This document shows, piece by piece, positions 1-8,635 of a DNA stretch of 64,000 nucleotides. The number at the start of each line of letters is the position of its first letter. The stretch's first letter is position 1. The stretch is from Clostridium sporogenes. GTDB taxonomy: Bacteria > Bacillota > Clostridia > Clostridiales > Clostridiaceae. A program made the translations under genes and the position numbers. Location of the stretch: the NCBI RefSeq assembly GCF_001020205.1, contig NZ_CP011663.1, forward strand, positions 2,294,001-2,358,000, in the 5' to 3' direction. The notes beneath the pieces were generated by a model, which had not been told where the DNA came from, did no database searches, and worked only from the letters and a program-made list of their open reading frames with translations.

Positions 1-185
1 AGAGTTGTATCTAAATGAACATGGGGTTCTATAAAAGGTGGAAGAGCCAGATTACCTTTTCCATCTATAATTTCCTCATCTTTATATGCTTCTAAATTAT
101 TTTTTATTTCTTTAAATATACCATTTTTAATTCTTATATCAACTAATTCATTTTTATCTGTAAGTTTAACATTTTTTATTAACAT
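1..185 (-). CDS. codA: Cytosine deaminase, N-terminal part, runs off the window
   Basis: This is the first ~61 codons of an amidohydrolase, cut by the window edge; the start ATG is at 185 with a GAGGGTG-type ribosome site. The visible part has the usual beta-rich start (LIKNVKLTDKN) and then the metal-binding HxH signature in PHVHLDT, typical of CodA. CodA deaminates cytosine to uracil plus ammonia in the cytosol. It lies 43 bp downstream of codB on the same strand, so the two form an operon for uptake and salvage of cytosine. A related amidohydrolase cannot be excluded from this fragment alone, but the codB neighbour and PyrR-type leader make cytosine deaminase the best reading. Confidence 0.8.
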   Translation of the reverse strand, partial: MLIKNVKLTDKNELVDIRIKNGIFKEIKNNLEAYKDEEIIDGKGNLALPPFIEPHVHLDTT

Positions 186-228
186 ATATTCACCCTCTTA
201 TTAATATCACTAAAAAATCATCTTAATA

Positions 229-1500
229 TTAAGCAACGTACTCATCACACTGTACATTTTTTTGTGTTTTTTCTTTGATAGCTTTTTCTAATATAATATG
301 TATTACTCCTGTTATAATTAATGAATTTATTGACGGAATTCCTACAGTTAAATATTTTCCAGCTAATATTCCTAATATACAAGCTCCTATAGCTTTATAA
401 TTTATAACTTTAAAATTAGCTTCTTTAAGGCTTTCGTATTTTCTTTTTCTTACAAAGAAATAATCAGCTATTATTATTCCTCCAACTGCTGGAATCATTG
501 CTCCTAATAAACTTAAAAAACTTACAAAATTATTATATAACCATAAAGCACCTATAGTACCTAGTATTCCATTAAAAATTACCACCTTACTTTTAGGAAT
601 TTTTGTTATATTTGAAATTCCAAGTCCTGATGTATATATAGCATTGTCATTAGTTGTCCATATGTTTAATCCTAATGCTAATATTGCTGGTATTATAAGG
701 CCTTGTGATATCATAACATCTGATATATCTGAATATCCTGTAGCCATTGCTCCTATAGCTCCAAATAAAAACATTAATGAATTACCTATGAAAAAAGCTA
801 CTATTGTCGTTGTTACTGCAATCTTTTTATTTTTTGCAAATCTTACAAAGTCTGGTGTTGTACTTCCTCCACTTATAAAAGATCCTACACATAAAGTTAC
901 TGCTGTAACCAATCCCATTTTTCCTTTAGGTGCTATATTTAATAATTGTGAAGCACCGCCTATTGAATTTACAGCTTTAAACATTGACGCACATCCCAAC
1001 AATGTTATGGCTGGTACCGCTATTGCACTTAATATGGTTAAAGATTTCATCCCAAAATATGCTGTTGAAGTCATTAATATTCCTGATACTGCTACTAATA
1101 AATATATATTTATTCCTGTTATTTTGCTTACTGGTATTGCAAACATAGCAACCCCAACTCCAAACCATCCTATTTGAGTAAAACTTGTTAAGAAAGATGG
1201 TAAATATGCACCCTTTTCTCCAAAAGAATATCTTGCTAATAAATGCATTGAAAGTCCTGTATCCGCTCCTATGTATGCCAGTGCTCCTGTATAAATTGCT
1301 AATATTAAATTCCCTAAAAATACAGCTAAAGCAAAATCCTTTATTGATAGTGCTACTCCTAGTTTTCCACCTGTAAGCATACTAGCTGAGAAAAATGTAA
1401 AGCCTAGCATAACTGCAAACATTGAAATAAATCCTTTCTTGTCCTTTTCCTTTACTGATTCAAATGAATAATCTTTGTCTACATGTTGTTTTTTACTCAT
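229..1500 (-). CDS. codB: Cytosine permease CodB (NCS1 family)
   Basis: This 423-aa polytopic membrane protein has about twelve hydrophobic segments and the NCS1 nucleobase:cation symporter look: an N-terminal FISMFAVMLGFTFFSASMLTGG stretch, then GLSMHLLARYSFG, and GGSTTPDFVRFAKNK in the middle. NCS1 CodB proteins import cytosine with a cation. It starts at an ATG preceded by AAGGAGG and is followed by codA. The leader 60-180 bp upstream carries a PyrR-type attenuator, so expression should fall when pyrimidine nucleotides are plentiful. Length is normal for the family (about 420). Substrate assignment to cytosine rests on the codA neighbour; purine or hydantoin permeases share the fold. Confidence 0.88.
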   Translation of the reverse strand: MSKKQHVDKDYSFESVKEKDKKGFISMFAVMLGFTFFSASMLTGGKLGVALSIKDFALAVFLGNLILAIYTGALAYIGADTGLSMHLLARYSFGEKGAYLPSFLTSFTQIGWFGVGVAMFAIPVSKITGINIYLLVAVSGILMTSTAYFGMKSLTILSAIAVPAITLLGCASMFKAVNSIGGASQLLNIAPKGKMGLVTAVTLCVGSFISGGSTTPDFVRFAKNKKIAVTTTIVAFFIGNSLMFLFGAIGAMATGYSDISDVMISQGLIIPAILALGLNIWTTNDNAIYTSGLGISNITKIPKSKVVIFNGILGTIGALWLYNNFVSFLSLLGAMIPAVGGIIIADYFFVRKRKYESLKEANFKVINYKAIGACILGILAGKYLTVGIPSINSLIITGVIHIILEKAIKEKTQKNVQCDEYVA

Positions 1501-1562
1501 AAATCTTCCTCCTTTTTTAAGGAGAACTAGTACAATTTTTCATTTAAAGTTTATTTTGACTA

Positions 1563-1681
1563 ATAAAAAAGACCTTTTATATTTCTATAAAAGGTCGTAA
1601 AAATAACTATATCAATCATAAACTTATAAATTGGTAATTTAAGCCTATAAATCTATACGACCTTATTAGTCTCTCTGGACT
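1563..1681 (-). promoter_or_regulatory. PyrR-type transcription attenuator in the codBA leader
   Basis: Read on the minus strand, the leader holds AGTCCAGAGAGACT (1668-1681), which matches the PyrR binding-loop consensus. AAGGTCGTA (1656-1664) follows and can pair with TACGACCTT overlapping the terminator (about 1591-1599). Then comes an intrinsic terminator: stem GACCTTTTAT/ATAAAAGGTC (1571-1596) and a U-run. In Bacillus-type attenuation, PyrR bound to UMP/UTP stabilises the first hairpin and frees the terminator. The alternatives (binding loop, antiterminator, terminator) are all visible in order. Confidence 0.85.
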
Positions 1682-1842
1682 AATTTTAAAGGTACTAATT
1701 CTCTTTTCATAAAATAATATCATGATTTACATCCTAAGTCAATAAATAGTATTTTTGAATAGTAACAGTTCTATTATTTCAACTGTCTACTATAAAAGTA
1801 GCATCTTAGACGTTATGGTTTAATCTTGATTTTTTATAATCC

Positions 1843-1974
1843 TTAATTTAATCCTCTTACTGGTTTTGACATATTGGAATCTCCGTCTATAACAACTGGA
1901 TTTGGCTCTTTAGATTTTTTATTTTGATTAGTTTCCTTAGCCCGAGAACGTTTTTCAGTTCCTTTCTTAGCCAT
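1843..1974 (-). CDS. Small basic 43-aa protein, unknown
   Basis: A short gene with ATG at 1974 and a good AGAGGTGG ribosome site, ending TAA at 1843. The product starts MAKKGTEKRSRAKE and is rich in Lys, Arg, Asn and Ser with no hydrophobic core, so it is probably unstructured or nucleic-acid binding. I do not recognise a named family; small basic peptides of this look occur in clostridia and bacilli, some of them spore-associated, but nothing here proves that. It stands alone between the codBA leader and the radical SAM gene. The strong start signals and a full in-frame run support it being real. Confidence 0.55.
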   Translation of the reverse strand: MAKKGTEKRSRAKETNQNKKSKEPNPVVIDGDSNMSKPVRGLN

Positions 1975-2077
1975 AATATATCCACCTCTTCTCATTTAGA
2001 TTTCTATATTATTTTTTACAATAGGTTTTTTTTAATACATCTATATAAAATTTCATAATAACTTGTGCATCAATGTA

Positions 2078-2114
2078 AAAATAGCGGATAATTCAATATT
2101 TCCGCTATTTTTCT
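2078..2114. terminator. Bidirectional rho-independent terminator after the radical SAM gene
   Basis: A near-perfect hairpin AAAAATAGCGGA...TCCGCTATTTTT with A-runs and T-runs on both sides, just past the stop of the gene ending at 2141 on the minus strand. Confidence 0.8.
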
Positions 2115-2140
2115 CTTCAATATTAATAATCTTTATTTAT

Positions 2141-3265
2141 CTAAAAAAGCAATTTTCCTGCCTTATAGTCTTCAGGTAATTCTTCTTCACTTAAAAATTT
2201 AAAGTTGTCATCACGTAGTATTGGTAAAAATGATTCATATGGAATCCTAGGAAATTCACAGGCATAATTACTGGCTCCAAACCATCTACCCTCTTTACTA
2301 CTCAAATTTAAATCTCTAGCAAACTTTGTATTATTTGAACAATCATGAACTACTAAATCCCAGTTTTCTTCATCCGCTATCTTCATAAATTTCAAAGTTA
2401 ATTCCCTGCTCCAAATTGGAGATATATAGCCATGTCTTGATATATACATATTTTCTCCATAATAATTATCTATGTTGTTTTCATTTAAATGCAATTCTGC
2501 ACAATTTATAAAATCAAGGTTTGTCCCTAAGATTGCTTGCTTTTTCTTAAAAAAGCCTTCAAAAAACTCTGGAGTCATTGGAGTTTCAATGCCTACATTT
2601 TTAATATATTTTTTTGCTATTTTAATATTTTCAATAACTTTGTTTGAACAATTAGATGCACCTAAGTTGAAACGTATCTCGTCAAGACCAGCTTCACCTA
2701 ATGCTTTCAATGTCTCTTCAGTAGCTAAAGTACCGTTTGTATATAGATGTTGATAAACTTTAGCATCACTAAATTTCTTTATAACTGAATAATATTTTTC
2801 AATTTCCATAAATGGCTCTAAATAAACGTAGGCAACACCAGTAGGTTTCTTATGGATAGAAAGAAGTAAGTCAATATCCTTTTCATAAAATTTTGTGCCT
2901 CCGATTTCCCACATACCTTCGCCAATAGGAAACATATCATCTAGTTCTCCATAATTATAACAGAACTTACACTCTGCATTACATTTATTTGTTTTTCTAA
3001 TTGCACTCAAACCAGTTCCCAACAAACAAGAACGACATCCCTTTGGAAATTTGCTTTCATTTCCCACAAAAAGAGTTCTATTTTCCAAAGTTTTTAAATT
3101 CTTAATTTCTGACATCAACATATCATTTCTATGATCAATTGCTGCCTCAATTTGTGCAAAGGTAGCATAAATGATTTCTTGTTGTTTTGGCATAACTTCT
3201 TCTTCTTCTGGCAACATGGCAAAAAAATCGAACCATATCAACGCATCTTTCTTTGAAATTTTCAT
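2141..3265 (-). CDS. Radical SAM protein, function unknown
   Basis: A 374-aa cytosolic protein. The radical SAM cluster motif is C95-x3-C99-x2-C102 (CNAECKFC), which would hold a 4Fe-4S cluster cleaving S-adenosylmethionine. Two cysteines just before it (C77 and C80, GCRSC) and further Cys near 255 and 350 could hold a second cluster or a substrate. YLEPFME, HLYTNGTL and LDEIRFNLG fit the barrel strands of the superfamily. There is no SPASM-like Cys-rich tail. The ATG at 3265 has an AGGAGG site 7 nt upstream. It appears monocistronic, between its own leader (see 3399-3445) and a terminator. The subfamily and substrate are not recognisable to me. Confidence 0.75.
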   Translation of the reverse strand: MKISKKDALIWFDFFAMLPEEEEVMPKQQEIIYATFAQIEAAIDHRNDMLMSEIKNLKTLENRTLFVGNESKFPKGCRSCLLGTGLSAIRKTNKCNAECKFCYNYGELDDMFPIGEGMWEIGGTKFYEKDIDLLLSIHKKPTGVAYVYLEPFMEIEKYYSVIKKFSDAKVYQHLYTNGTLATEETLKALGEAGLDEIRFNLGASNCSNKVIENIKIAKKYIKNVGIETPMTPEFFEGFFKKKQAILGTNLDFINCAELHLNENNIDNYYGENMYISRHGYISPIWSRELTLKFMKIADEENWDLVVHDCSNNTKFARDLNLSSKEGRWFGASNYACEFPRIPYESFLPILRDDNFKFLSEEELPEDYKAGKLLF

Positions 3266-3398
3266 AATGTATCCTCCTATAATTACAATCTAAATCTTGC
3301 TTTTGTGCTCTTTCACATAATCTCCTTCTAAAGACAAACTCACTCCCCATGTTACCTTTTGGGATATATTGCCCAGAACATTTTTCTCTATTTATATG

Positions 3399-3445
3399 TT
3401 TCCACACAGGAAAGCCCTGGAATATGTGTACATACACCCAAGGGC
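3399..3445 (-). promoter_or_regulatory. Structured 5' leader of the radical SAM gene
   Basis: On the minus strand two adjacent hairpins lie in the ~180-nt leader: one closed by GCCCTTGG/CCAGGGC (3414-3445) with an inner TGTAC-centred stem, then TTTCC-TGTGT-GGAAA (3399-3413). The stretch from here to the start codon is richer in G+C than other spacers of the window. I could not match it to a riboswitch class I know. Confidence 0.35.
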
Positions 3446-3497
3446 TTCAAATCATTGATATTACTAACAACCTAAAACTTGATAGTGTTAATAATAT

Positions 3498-3536
3498 AAG
3501 TATATAGATTTGTTTTTACACAAATCTATATACTTT
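3498..3536 (-). terminator. Terminator-like hairpin after the SufC/SufB-like operon
   Basis: A long stem GTATATAGATTTGT/ACAAATCTATATAC lies 17 nt past the stop of the gene ending at 3553. The T-run is weak, so it may act as an RNA-stabilising hairpin instead. Confidence 0.55.
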
Positions 3537-3552
3537 CATAAATTATTAAATT

Positions 3553-4470
3553 TTATTTTAAAAATCCATTTATAATTTGTGCCTCTGCTTCACTTTCTGT
3601 AAGTCCAAGTGTCATTAATTTAATTAACTGTTCTCCTGCTATTTTACCAATTGCCGCTTCATGAATTAAATTAGCTTCAACATTATTTGCTAAAATTTGT
3701 GGAATTGCTTTTACACAGGCTTTGTCCATTATAATAGCATCACATTCTGTATGTCCTTTACACTTTGAATTACCATTAACTTTTGATAAAAATATTTGAT
3801 GTGAATTATCCTTTGCAACTGATCTGGAAACAACATTAGCACTAGAATTTTCACCATCTAAATTAACTTCAAAATCTGTTTCTGCACTTTGATTACCATG
3901 AGTAAATATTTTTTCTTTTATTACTAATCTAGCACTTTCTTTAAGTGTGGCTTTTGTTACTCTTTTTGTTGAATCTACACCTTTAATTTGTGAAGTGTCC
4001 ATTTCCATATATCCACCTTCATCAATATTTATAATTGTTTGTGGATTTAAAACTCTATCCCCATTTCCATTTCCTTCACCATAATGTTTTTCTAAATATT
4101 TAACCTTTGCATTCTTATCAATGAAAAAAGTATGAATACCATCATGCTCTGATTTTTCATTTCCACCATTATGGATACCACAACCTGCTACAATAGTAAC
4201 ATCTGCATTCTCACCTATATGAAAGTCATTATATACTAATTCAGTCATGCCTGTTTGACTCAATATAACTGGTATATGTACACTCTCATTTTTTGTATTT
4301 GGTTTAATATATATATCAATTCCAGGTTTATCTTCTTTCTTTACTATATCAATATTAGCAGTTGTATTTTTTAAAGAAGCTTCACCATTTACTCTTACAT
4401 TATAAGCTCCCAATTCTAATTCATGAATATCTGAAATTTCTTTTAATAAATTCTTTTGAATATCATCCAT
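3553..4470 (-). CDS. Short SufB/SufD-type Fe-S scaffold protein
   Basis: This 305-aa protein has the SufBD fold pattern: a run of beta strands with HIPVILSQTGMTELVYNDFHIG, then TIVAGCGIHNGG, and a C-terminal half with GHTECDAIIM and NLIHEAAIGKI, the region that in SufB/SufD carries the cluster-assembly Cys and the conserved HEA/HGA segment. It is much shorter than E. coli SufB (495) or SufD (423) and lacks their N-terminal region. It is paired only with a SufC ATPase 5 bp upstream; SufS, SufU and SufE are absent. That matches the minimal two-component (SufC plus SufB-like) systems proposed as an ancestral SUF type. It should act in the cytosol as the scaffold partner of SufC. Confidence 0.82.
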   Translation of the reverse strand: MDDIQKNLLKEISDIHELELGAYNVRVNGEASLKNTTANIDIVKKEDKPGIDIYIKPNTKNESVHIPVILSQTGMTELVYNDFHIGENADVTIVAGCGIHNGGNEKSEHDGIHTFFIDKNAKVKYLEKHYGEGNGNGDRVLNPQTIINIDEGGYMEMDTSQIKGVDSTKRVTKATLKESARLVIKEKIFTHGNQSAETDFEVNLDGENSSANVVSRSVAKDNSHQIFLSKVNGNSKCKGHTECDAIIMDKACVKAIPQILANNVEANLIHEAAIGKIAGEQLIKLMTLGLTESEAEAQIINGFLK

Positions 4471-4475
4471 AACTA

Positions 4476-5195
4476 CTATATATCTCCTTTATAAAACTTA
4501 CAATTATCCACTGCAGAAAGTAACTCTGGCAATATATCATCTTTTTTGCCGTGTTTCTTTATTTCTCCACCTTCAATTAAAATAATATCATCTGCAATAT
4601 TTAATATTCTTTCTTGATGTGAAATAATAATAATTGATTTATTAATATCCTTACGCATTTTTTCAAATACTTTAATCATGTTATTAAAACTCCAAATATC
4701 AATTCCTGCTTCTGGTTCATCAAATAATGATAATTTTGTTCCCCTAGCAAGAATAGTTGCAATTTCAATTCTTTTTAATTCTCCACCAGAAAGGCTGCCG
4801 TTAATTTCACGATTTATGTAATCTTTAGCACATAAACCAACTTCATGTAAATACTCACAAATATTTTTTTTAGATATATCTTTTTGTGCAGCAAGTGTAA
4901 GCAAATCTTTTACTGTTATTCCTTTAAATCTTACTGGTTGTTGAAATGCAAAACTTATTCCAAGCTTTGCTCTTTCAGTTATACTCATGCTAGTTATATC
5001 TTTTCCATCAAGAATTATGCTCCCACTAGTTGGTTTTTTTATACCACTTATAATTTTTGCAAGAGTAGATTTTCCACCACCATTTGGACCAGTAATTGCT
5101 GTGAATTTCGAATCATTAATAATTAGATTAATATTTTTTAAAATTTGTTTTTTATTATCATCTACATTAAAGCAAACATTTTTTAATTCTAGCAT
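4476..5195 (-). CDS. sufC: SufC-type ABC ATPase for Fe-S cluster assembly
   Basis: This 239-aa soluble ABC ATPase has Walker A GPNGGGKST (near residue 40), a Q-loop in FAFQQPVRFKG, the signature LSGGELKRIEIA and Walker B LSLFDEPEAGID followed by the H-loop ISHQE. The FDEPEAGID form and the FQQP segment are typical of SufC, which drives the SufB/SufD scaffold and is not a transporter. Length fits SufC (about 248). It is the first gene of a two-gene operon with the SufBD-like protein. No Rrf2-type regulator is next to it. Confidence 0.88.
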   Translation of the reverse strand: MLELKNVCFNVDDNKKQILKNINLIINDSKFTAITGPNGGGKSTLAKIISGIKKPTSGSIILDGKDITSMSITERAKLGISFAFQQPVRFKGITVKDLLTLAAQKDISKKNICEYLHEVGLCAKDYINREINGSLSGGELKRIEIATILARGTKLSLFDEPEAGIDIWSFNNMIKVFEKMRKDINKSIIIISHQERILNIADDIILIEGGEIKKHGKKDDILPELLSAVDNCKFYKGDI

Positions 5196-5608
5196 ATATT
5201 TACGCTACTACCCTCATAAATTTACCTATGTTAATTTATAAATATATAGTAACTATCTCCCTTCTCTATCAATTTTCTGCAATTATATATTATACCATAT
5301 ATTTTGTTATTTTGTTATATTATACGCTTATAAGAAATTGAGCTTGATATCATTCTAAAAAAACATACTCCCTTCATAGCCAATTAGACACAAAAGTTAA
5401 ACTTTTGTGCCTAATATATTGTAACTAAATCTTCGTATTTTTGTAATTGTAACTTTGAATGATTTCATTAATTATTTTTAGTATGTAACTATTTACTATA
5501 TTACTTGATACTCAATAACACAGTTTATTATACTATTCGTAATCTTGTCCAGTAGAAAAAAATAATTTGGGAAATAAAATTCTCCTATGATATAAGATTC
5601 TTCTTATC
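5196..5608. other. 413-bp spacer with one strong hairpin (5383-5415)
   Basis: No gene was seen. A near-perfect inverted repeat ATTAGACACAAAAGTT/AACTTTTGTGCCTAAT spans 5383-5415, without a clear U-run on either side. It could be a transposon-end remnant or a weak terminator. The part next to 5196 must hold the promoter of sufC. Confidence 0.4.
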
Positions 5609-7081
5609 TTATTTTGTAAGTATCTGGAATAACTCTTTCATTGTAGGATAAATTTGACAAAATTTTTGATACTGTTCCTCATATTTTTCAACCAGCTTCG
5701 GTTCCGGATTTATAGTATGGACTGTTTTTACAAGTTTCCCTACTGCTTCTTCCACAGAAGAAAATTCACCACATCCCACTGCGGCAAGAATAGCACCACC
5801 GTAACCTGGACCCTCCTCACTCTCAATCACATCTACACTAAGATTCATAACATTTGCAATAATTTTTTTCCACAACAAACTTTTGGCTCCTCCACCACAA
5901 ATTTTTGTACGCTGAATTTTAATTCCCAGACTTCTTGCCACTTCTAGGGAATCTCGCAGGCCGAATGCAACACCTTCTAGCACCGCCTGTGTCATTTCCT
6001 CACGTGTTGTATCCATGGTCATTCCAGTGAAAGTTGCTCGGGCTTTTGGATCATTATGTGGTGAACGTTCTCCCATCAGATAGGGCAAATAGAACACCTT
6101 GTTTTCACCAAGCTTTGCAATGTTTTCTTGTTCTTTTATGTATTCTTTTGTCTTCAAAATTTCCTCCATCCACCACTTATTACATGAGGCGGCACTTAGC
6201 ATACACCCCATCAGATGGTAATAGCCGTCTGCATGAGCAAAAGAGTGCAGTGCATTATTATCATCCATGCCAAAAGTTTTGCTGGAAATAAAAATTGTTC
6301 CAGATGTTCCTAAAGAAATATTACACATTCCATTCCCCACCGTTCCTGTTCCAACAGCGGCAGCAGCATTGTCCCCTGCTCCTGCAATAACCTTTACATT
6401 TGATGATAATCCTAATTTTTCTGCAATATCCCGTTGCAACGTTCCTACAACCTCATAACTTTCATACAGCTTTGGTAACTGTTCTTCCTTTATACTACAT
6501 ATTTCCATCATTTCCTTTGACCAACATTTATTTTTAACATCAAGAAGCAACATTCCAGAAGCATCGGAATAATCCGTACAGTGCACACCGCTTAAGCGAT
6601 ATGCTAGATAATCTTTCGGTAGCATAATTTTTGCTATCCGTTCAAAGTTTTCCGGCTCATGCTTCTTTACCCAAAGGATTTTTGGCGCCGTAAATCCCGC
6701 AAAGGCAATATTGGCCGTATATTTGGAAAGCTTTTCTTTTCCAATAACTTTATTCAGATAATCCGTCTCTTTCTCAGTTCTGCCATCATTCCATAAAATT
6801 GCTGGACGAATTACCTTATCCTGAGCATCCAAAGCAACCAAGCCATGCATTTGCCCTCCAAAACTTATTCCAGCAATATCTTCCTTTTTACAGTTTTCAA
6901 TTAACTCTTCCATTCCAAAAAGTGTCTCAGTATACCAGTGCTCTGGCTTCTGTTCGGACCAACCTGGATAGGGAAAATATAGAGGGTACTCCTTGGACAC
7001 AGTATTATGAATTTTTCCTGTTTCATCCATCAATAACAACTTTACAGCTGATGTGCCAAGATCAACTCCAATATATAACAT
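5609..7081 (-). CDS. xylB: Xylulokinase
   Basis: This 490-aa FGGY-family kinase has the N-terminal phosphate loop YIGVDLGTSAVKLLL, the substrate segment ISFGGQMHGLVALD and WNDGRT. The C-terminal domain has GAGDNAAAAVGTG and ICGGGAKSLLWKKIIA. These are the signatures of D-xylulokinase (D-xylulose to D-xylulose 5-phosphate with ATP), and the length is normal. It is the last gene of a three-gene run with a GPH symporter and a zinc polyol dehydrogenase, so the xylulose most likely comes from oxidation of a pentitol: no xylose isomerase is in the window. The start ATG at 7081 overlaps a GGAGGTATAGT site. Confidence 0.9.
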   Translation of the reverse strand: MLYIGVDLGTSAVKLLLMDETGKIHNTVSKEYPLYFPYPGWSEQKPEHWYTETLFGMEELIENCKKEDIAGISFGGQMHGLVALDAQDKVIRPAILWNDGRTEKETDYLNKVIGKEKLSKYTANIAFAGFTAPKILWVKKHEPENFERIAKIMLPKDYLAYRLSGVHCTDYSDASGMLLLDVKNKCWSKEMMEICSIKEEQLPKLYESYEVVGTLQRDIAEKLGLSSNVKVIAGAGDNAAAAVGTGTVGNGMCNISLGTSGTIFISSKTFGMDDNNALHSFAHADGYYHLMGCMLSAASCNKWWMEEILKTKEYIKEQENIAKLGENKVFYLPYLMGERSPHNDPKARATFTGMTMDTTREEMTQAVLEGVAFGLRDSLEVARSLGIKIQRTKICGGGAKSLLWKKIIANVMNLSVDVIESEEGPGYGGAILAAVGCGEFSSVEEAVGKLVKTVHTINPEPKLVEKYEEQYQKFCQIYPTMKELFQILTK

Positions 7082-7104
7082 ACTATACCTCCAAAATAAT
7101 AATT

Positions 7105-8499
7105 TTAAATTTTAACTGACATATTACTCATAATCTCTTTATTATTTCTTTGATTGATTTCACATAAAATATTGTTGTAAGACTTCTTATTTAGACCATA
7201 GAAAAATAAAACAACAGCTGTCACAATCCATAAAATCCCAGGAACAGTTGTAAATGAATGTTTAATTACTGCAATTACTGCTTGATTCTGCTGCTGATTT
7301 GCAACATATCCACATCTTCCCATAACCCCCGCTAATAAAGCGGTTCCTATGGCCATTCCTACTTTATTTCCTAGTGATATAAATGCATATTGAAATCCGT
7401 CATTACGTAGTCCAGTTTTCCATTCTCCATATTCCACACAATCAGGAATAATAGCATAAATAGCAGTATTAAACCCTGAAAAGAAAAACTGTGAAAGAGC
7501 TGAAAACACATAAAATGGAACAGGTGACTCTCCTAATGTAAAAAAGTACATACAAAACATGCTAATTCCTGTCAGTAGGGCAAATATGGATGCTGATCTG
7601 CCTTTGTTATTTGTAAGATTGAACAAAAGTGGAAAACAAGCTGCACCAATAATGGAGGGAATAATAATGCATAGGGAATAATTACTAAATAATGCCTTAT
7701 TTCCTTCCACATAAGTGAAATAGTATAACATATCTGCATTTCTTCCATAAAAAGTCATACCAAAGAGAAACTGTCCCACAAGGGCAATCTTATATGGTTT
7801 GTTTTTTGCTACAGCTGCCAACTGTGTTTTTAATGATATTTTTTGCTTTTCCGGTACCTTTACAACTTCTTTTGTTTTAGCAAAACAGAAAATATGGCAA
7901 ATGGCAAATATAGCTCCGTATAAAATAGCAGTCAGAAGATATCCTTTTTTATCATCTCCTTTGCCAAGGGTGGCAATCAATGGAACTGTTATAATATTAA
8001 TAACGCCAATGGCAGCCATGGCACTAACAGAACGAGATGTATTAATTTTTGCACGTTCTTCAATATTCTGGGTCATGGCTCCGCATAAAGTTCCATAAGG
8101 AATATTTACGCAGGTATATCCCAATACCAAGATACAATAGGTTATTGCCATATAAATAATTTTGGTGGTAGAAGACCAATGAGGATGGGCCCAAAAGGTT
8201 AAAATCAATACAAGCGCAGTCAATGGAGCCCCAAATAAAAGCCATGGCCTATATCTTCCCCATTTAGTATGTGTTTTATCACTTAACCTTCCGATTATTG
8301 GGTCATTAATAGCATCCCAAAATCTAGAAAACAACATAAGACCAGCCACAGCGCTCATACCAATTCCAAATACATCTGTATAAAAAATCATAAGGAAATT
8401 TCCTACAAACATCCAACTGAAATTACATCCCACATCTCCCATGCCATAAGCAATTTTACTGATTAATGGCACTTTTATATTCGTTTCTTTGCTTTCCAT
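7105..8499 (-). CDS. GPH-family sugar/polyol:cation symporter
   Basis: This 464-aa membrane protein has about twelve segments. The N-terminus KIAYGMGDVGCNFSWMFVGNFLMIFYTDVFG is the hallmark of the glycoside-pentoside-hexuronide (MelB/XynB) family, followed by the loop RFWDAINDPIIGRLSDKTHTKWGRYRPWLLFG, which includes the MFS-type motif. It starts at an ATG with AAAGGAGGAGG. It is 23 bp upstream of xylB and 136 bp downstream of the polyol dehydrogenase, so its substrate is probably the pentitol (xylitol or arabitol) or a pentose/xyloside. The substrate cannot be told from sequence alone. Confidence 0.85.
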   Translation of the reverse strand: MESKETNIKVPLISKIAYGMGDVGCNFSWMFVGNFLMIFYTDVFGIGMSAVAGLMLFSRFWDAINDPIIGRLSDKTHTKWGRYRPWLLFGAPLTALVLILTFWAHPHWSSTTKIIYMAITYCILVLGYTCVNIPYGTLCGAMTQNIEERAKINTSRSVSAMAAIGVINIITVPLIATLGKGDDKKGYLLTAILYGAIFAICHIFCFAKTKEVVKVPEKQKISLKTQLAAVAKNKPYKIALVGQFLFGMTFYGRNADMLYYFTYVEGNKALFSNYSLCIIIPSIIGAACFPLLFNLTNNKGRSASIFALLTGISMFCMYFFTLGESPVPFYVFSALSQFFFSGFNTAIYAIIPDCVEYGEWKTGLRNDGFQYAFISLGNKVGMAIGTALLAGVMGRCGYVANQQQNQAVIAVIKHSFTTVPGILWIVTAVVLFFYGLNKKSYNNILCEINQRNNKEIMSNMSVKI

Positions 8500-8635
8500 T
8501 TTAATCCTCCTCCTTTATAAATTCTGCTGGATTTGCCTTTTCATCTGTAGTACAAAATGCCTCTTTAAAAAACACCCTGAAATTATTGTAAAATATTATT
8601 CTGAAGATGTTTTCATAAAAGTTTAACTACTATAC

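Noticed and set aside
644..1177. 177-codon open frame on the plus strand opposite codB
   Set aside because: It is the complement of a membrane-protein gene, has no ribosome site and shows no family pattern; codB explains the region.
3147..3437. Open frame upstream of and overlapping the radical SAM gene
   Set aside because: It covers the structured leader and the first codons in another frame; no ribosome site, and the radical SAM start has a strong one.
3285..3445. Known riboswitch (SAM, cobalamin, TPP, c-di-GMP, T-box) in the radical SAM leader
   Set aside because: None of the core sequences I know for these classes is present; only generic hairpins are seen.
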